A DNA stretch of 64,000 bases from the NCBI GenBank assembly GCA_032622095.1, contig CP136063.1, positions 180,273,956 through 180,337,955 on the forward strand, in the 5' to 3' direction. The position numbers and the translations under genes are program-made. Positions 59,995-64,000 of the stretch are shown here, piece after piece (position 1 is the stretch's first letter; each line of letters opens with the position of its first letter). The notes under the pieces were generated by a model. That model had not been told where the DNA came from and searched no databases. It saw nothing but the letters and a program-made list of their open reading frames with translations. This DNA is from Siphonodentalium dalli. Its lineage: Eukaryota > Mollusca > Scaphopoda > Gadilida > Siphonodentaliidae.

Positions 59995-60175
59995 CTGTGT
60001 ATTTGTGACACTACATCCCGTTATGATCAACGATGTGGTTTCAAAACTAGTCAGTGGACAACAAGACATACAAGTATCAAATAAAACAATGGTATAATAT
60101 GTAATCACATCGTGAACAGTCTTGTTGTGAATATTTTTATTTGATTCTGATTCAACAGGCTGCATATTATCGAAA
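59995..60175 (-). CDS. receptor extracellular exon, Cys-containing
   Basis: The exon is 181 bases. Its acceptor ends in ttttgtag and its donor is gtatag, somewhat weak. It starts with one base of a split codon and ends in phase 0, giving 60 residues from FDNMQPVESE to ITGCSVTNTQ. It has four Cys (CMSCC, GCS) and one N-linked glycosylation site (NKT). It fits the extracellular part of the receptor and joins in phase to the exon at 53471-53653. I recognise no named domain. The link to the gene rests on strand, order and phase only, across a 6.3 kb intron that holds a LINE. It may belong to another gene. Confidence 0.5.
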
Positions 60176-60357
60176 CTACAAAACCATTCGACACTTACTT
60201 TTGCCAATTACTGTATCTTGAGGCATAACTATATCATATGTTGCAACTATTAAATCACGGATAGTTACAGTGGGTAAAACACGAGTGTTAAACTTCATAT
60301 ATAATTGTGCACGATTGCCAATAAGTGATATTACAATCAGTTTGAGCATAACACGAA

Positions 60358-60720
60358 ATTCTCCATAGGGTTAAGTGTTAAATTTTGATCGCAACTGTAG
60401 CCAGCAAGAATCAGCTGATCACATCCATTCTTTTTAAAACTACGTCTGTATTTCATACTTGGTATTTTTTTGGAATATCAGAACGTGCATATCATCATAC
60501 GCAAAATGGCGCCATTTATCCAAAGTACTAGAATCTCCATAGGGCTCAGTGTTAAATATTGATCACAACTGTAGCCAACAAGAAAGAACCGATCTCATAA
60601 AAAATTTCAAAAATAAATGTAATGGTCTTATCTAGTAGTTTGGAGAAGTTTCAAATCGCACCTATCACCATACGCCAGATGGCACCATCTATCGTTTTCT
60701 GTAAATACGAAACGCTCTCT
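60358..60720 (+). repeat. tandem duplication, about 175 bp
   Basis: The words tctccatagggttaagtgtt and ttgatcgcaactgtagccag at 60360 recur at 60534 (tctccatagggctcagtgtt). The second half of each unit has catacgcaaaatggcgcc- and catacgccagatggcacc-type sequence. Confidence 0.7.
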
Positions 60721-61738
60721 AAATGATGTTGACCCCGATTTAGGCCGACCCGCCAAAATTCAAGAATGGAAACAAGTCAATCCTGAAAAACACCTACTAG
60801 GCATACATTATCCGTTTTCAGATCGCTTTTAACAAACCAAAAATGCAAAATGACATAAGGAATCCGACTAATCTCCAAATGTATTTATTTGGAAGCAAAT
60901 CATTGTGTTTACCAAACTTTATATCCCAAGCGACAGATCACATCATCCTTGCTACATCAAGATTCCTGTACCGCATGTGTGGTATCATCAGATGAGAACC
61001 CATACACAGAAGCCTAATAGCTGGACGCTGATTTGATGTTTATGACCATCCATCCTCCGCAATATATACCTCATATATATGGACTCTCTTTCCGTGAGCT
61101 ATGATCTCATGTGACAGACAATAGTAACTTTGTATATACATATTTAAAACCATGCATGTACATACGCTCTCCATCTTGGAGGTTATCAAATAAATTATTA
61201 TGTCACCATCTTTGGCATATTTCCGTTTAAGGAAATGAAAGGTCTTTGTTGGGAAGTTGTGTTTGATGCCTTAAGAAGATAATCCGATTTGCCAAGCTAT
61301 GATACAGGTATAAGTAACCGAGATGATGATCTAAAACAAGACATTGTCTATTAATTCGGCATTGAAAAGCCCCTGGCTAATTGAAAACGATATACGTCGA
61401 AACAGGACCATAATTATGGCTGTGCATTAATTTAAGGCAAGCTCGTATTAAAATGCACATTTACAAACCAACTTTCATGTCAACCGAGTATGACTTAATT
61501 CTCGTTGTAGAAAGTCACCGTGACTAAGATTTCTGTTCCAGTTGGTTCCGACGAAGTGGGAGTGCAAAATCGTACTCCTCTTGCCATATACAGGACCGGG
61601 AACCAATACACCATAATTTATAATCGGGGAAATTTGCGACAAGACGTCTCACATCGCGGCTTTCTTCACATATTAAACAGATAGCAAATGAGCTATATAA
61701 ACAGATCTGTTCGATCTTCGTTTTTTTTTTTTGCAGTA
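60721..61738. other. no recognised gene
   Basis: At 61540 (tttctgttccag) a plus-strand acceptor-like site opens a 46-codon frame (GSDEVGVQNRTPLAIYRTGN), with no partner and no family recognised. Confidence 0.35.
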
Positions 61739-61740
61739 TT

Positions 61741-61785
61741 CCAGATAAGATAAGATAAGATAAGATTTATTGCATAAAACACCAC
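61741..61785 (-). repeat. LINE/SINE 3' tail with (CTTAT)n
   Basis: On the minus strand atgcaataaatcttatctta continues as CTTAT units, an AATAAA-bearing tail with a short tandem end. It may be the 3' end of the LINE whose C-terminus is at 62540-62782. Confidence 0.4.
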
Positions 61786-61850
61786 ATTCTGGCAGTATGC
61801 TAACATATTAGATCACATTTCGGTTCAACAGTAGGATATATATATATAGA

Positions 61851-62013
61851 TAGAACCGCATGAGTGTCTGAATTTTGACGAAATTATCGCACTCGATTTG
61901 TTGGCGGAGCGATACCTTGAGTGCGGGACGCAGTCCCGCACGAGAGGTATCGCGTTCCGCCAACAAATCGAGTGCGATAATTTCGTCAAAATTCAGACAC
62001 TCATGCGGTTCTA
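61851..62013. other. long hairpin, 163 bp
   Basis: Left arm tagaaccgcatgagtgtctg continues for about 75 bases and pairs with the right arm ending cagacactcatgcggttcta, around a loop at gggacgcagtccc. Only a few mismatches lie near the loop (gagcgatacctt against gagaggtatcgc). It could be a MITE or a transcribed hairpin. Confidence 0.85.
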
Positions 62014-62539
62014 TTTTTATTACATATCTACGTATTATAGTAAGTTGACTCACAGTCGTCAATCTCCGGTACAGAAATTTGTGAATTTAATTGAGTTTTA
62101 ACGGCACTTTAGGTTTAACGCAACAATCAGACAGGGAGCCCTTCTATCCGCGAGTGAACTTGACCCATCTTGACCCGCGCAAAGGTGTTAATTGGGTTTT
62201 CCCCAGATTTTCCAAAAATATAACCCAATCAGCGCGCTGCGATTTCGGCAAGTGGGTTGTCGCCCTTGCGTTGAAAAGTTGAAAAAGTAAAAATAGTAAC
62301 GGGGAAAGCCAGTCTAACAACACTGAATGAAATAGTTCCGTCGACAGATTGCACTAGTGCGATTCTGAGAATTATCACACGCCTGGAACGTCGTGCGATC
62401 ATGCGAATTACGTTGATAGATATGTAATAAATAGATATACAGAACAACATATCGTATAACAAGTGAATGGATGTCCCGTTGATTTAGGTCCATGTGCTAT
62501 GGAGAAGAACTTATTTGAAATTTATCGTATATAAATGAT

Positions 62540-62782
62540 TTAGCAGTCTCGCGCTGCAAATATTTCGCCAATAGCTTTGCCTATTATTCTACATGCATCA
62601 ACATCGTCATTGCACATAATATGGCGGAATTGTTCGTCTCCTTTCCATTCGCTGAAATTTGGGAAATATGAATCCAAGTTTTGGAATAATATCTTTCTCA
62701 GGTTGGAGTATTTATTGCACTCCATTACAAAATGGCGTTCGTCTTCTAATGTGTTTCCAGATGAGATGTTGAGATATCGCAT
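62540..62782 (-). pseudogene. LINE ORF2 C-terminal remnant
   Basis: An open frame of 80 codons, NTLEDERHFVMECNKYSNLR then IIGKAIGEIFAARDC and stop, matches the EDE-x-H-F, E-C, K-Y pattern at the C-terminus of mollusc-type LINEs. The RT part is missing. It may pair with the RT remnant type seen at 42.7-43.3 kb, which carries that family's RT wording. Confidence 0.75.
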
Positions 62783-62789
62783 AAGTCGA

Positions 62790-63930
62790 ATAGCCTGGCG
62801 ATCAGCACGTTATGGGCTTATAATATGATTTGTTTATAAATCGGCGTAGAATCACCTCATGTTGAGTACATAATGAACTGAAAATGTGCGTGCGTTAGTG
62901 ACATTATCAACTCATAATGACTTAATATAAGTTCATTATGGGTGAAAAATAACACGAATAAACCGACCAACGACTTACTAGATGTACGCTGATTGAATTC
63001 AGTCATCATAAAAACCATTAAGTATAACGTTCACGTACAAACCCCCTGTCGGCTATATAGCTAGCCACCCTAACACATGTACCCCCATTAACACCCCTGA
63101 ACGAACCACATGACCTATATAGTTAACTTCAACCACACTTACCCCCACCACACTACCACTCACCAGTAATACTCAATAGTATTGTTATTCATATTCAATT
63201 AGTATTGTATACATGCACCCGTCATGCCAAACATATTATGTTTAATATACTGTTTATATTTGTTTTTATACTTATTCTGTATTGTGGGCAGCGGAGGTTC
63301 ATCTAAGTTTTAAGAACTTGTCCTCCAATCCCTAGTATCTGTATATCAATATACTATTAAAATATGTTTAAACCAAACTAGATGTACGTTCTTTAAACTG
63401 TGTTTCACTGTGCAACATATCATCGCACAAGTATGCACATACTCGACCTATAATGTGAAATAGGTACATAATGTGATTATTTTATTCAGAAATAATCATA
63501 TAATGGACTCATACCGGTTATTTCATTTTACGGCGCGGGTCATAGTGAAAACACTTGTTAAAGAGCGTACACCAGAACAGTCGTGAGTTGGCTTATTTGT
63601 GTCATTGTCCGGACATATTCTGCTTAATATCGCCTTATTATTAGTCGATAATGTGACTAAAACGCTCTCAGCACATATGGACACAAAATGAGGCGATTCT
63701 AAGCAGATTATCAACCGAAATCAAATTTTATAATAAGCAGATAATGTGCGAGTTTTCAGGAGAACAGACTGCACTGTGGCCCACGCCATAAAACGGAATA
63801 ACGGATATAAGTCCAATACGGGCGTATTTAGGATAAAATAATCCAATATGAACCTATGTGAATATTATAGGTCGACTACATGTATGACATATTTGCACGA
63901 TGATGAGTTTAATCTTTGAAAATGTAGAAA
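62790..63930. repeat. dispersed inverted-repeat family, further copies
   Basis: Shares words with 45.4-46.1 kb: tcagcacgttatgggcttat (62798), actagatgtacgctgattga (62976), actagatgtacgttctttaa (63379), the inverted ttaaagagcgtaca (63558) and gtggcccacgccataaaacg (63776). Copies stand in both orientations. Confidence 0.5.
63030..63365 (+). mobile_element. possible LINE 3' untranslated region
   Basis: It interrupts the dispersed repeat: actagatgtacg words stand on both sides (62976 and 63379). It includes gtattgtgggcagcggaggt, then gaacttgtcctccaatccc, a short stem-loop wording I associate with LINE 3' ends. There is no coding part. Confidence 0.35.
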
Positions 63931-64000
63931 AACGAATGCTGAAATTGTCATGCGCGACAACTTGTGGTCATTTTCGTATAAATTATGATGTAGACACATT

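Larger units (their letters stand above)
27993..60175 (-). other. adhesion-type GPCR gene, partial (14 exons recognised)
   Basis: This is a seven-helix receptor gene read from exon structure on the minus strand. Fourteen segments with GT-AG ends, 1,569 coding bases in total, follow one another in the order extracellular, GAIN-like, GPS, TM1 to TM6. All twelve testable junctions keep the reading phase. Family marks are the C-x-C of the GPS just before TM1, a basic TM1 end (FKHAR), a Cys at the start of TM3 with WM later in it, AWGLP in TM4 (usually GWGxP), a Cys in extracellular loop 2 and KATVFLP in TM6. In this family such proteins sit in the plasma membrane and couple adhesion or mechanical cues to G proteins; the ligand cannot be told here. 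Missing are the 5' exons with the signal peptide, the first half of the GPS, and a certain TM7 and C-tail. Introns range from 142 bases to about 6 kb and are full of mobile elements. A class B hormone receptor is less likely because of the GPS. Confidence 0.8.

Overview
This is AT-rich animal nuclear DNA, most likely from a mollusc or another lophotrochozoan. The evidence is of four kinds: canonical GT-AG introns, decayed non-LTR retrotransposons (LINEs), tRNA-derived SINE heads, and many short inverted-repeat DNA transposons (MITEs). Several tandem repeats also resemble types I associate with mollusc genomes. I see no bacterial-style operon, CRISPR array, rRNA gene or intact tRNA.

The main gene is on the minus strand. 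Reading from about 60.2 kb down to 28.0 kb I assembled 14 short exons (1,569 coding bases). All have GT-AG ends, and all twelve testable junctions agree in reading phase. In order they encode a Cys-containing extracellular exon, a helical GAIN-like segment, a GPS-like C-x-C exon, and transmembrane helices 1 to 6 with class-B/adhesion GPCR marks: a Cys at the top of TM3, WM in TM3, AWGLP in TM4, a Cys in extracellular loop 2, and KATVFLP in TM6. I read it as a divergent adhesion-type GPCR. The first exons and signal peptide were not found, the first half of the GPS is missing or unclear, and TM7 is only tentatively placed at 24.8 kb. Between that candidate exon and TM6 lies a 2.6 kb transposon.

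From 1 to 24.7 kb I recognise no certain host gene. It holds a transposon with GATTCGTCATC ends (2.3-4.0 kb, second copy at 24.9-27.5 kb), several MITEs, LINE remnants (5.8-7.1 and 16.3-17.4 kb), tandem repeats built on a 'ccaagatggc' motif (7.6-8.9 and 13.8-14.3 kb), and a nested stack of elements at 20.2-24.5 kb around a 62-bp minisatellite.

From 28 to 60 kb the receptor introns are packed with MITEs (many with TTAA target duplications), a long fold-back element, SINE and LINE fragments, and tandem repeats. The largest LINE fragment (53.95-55.43 kb, plus strand) carries the only long open frame in the window, 415 codons. From 60 to 64 kb there are tandem repeats, a long hairpin, a LINE C-terminus on the minus strand and a repeat family shared with 45.4-46.1 kb.
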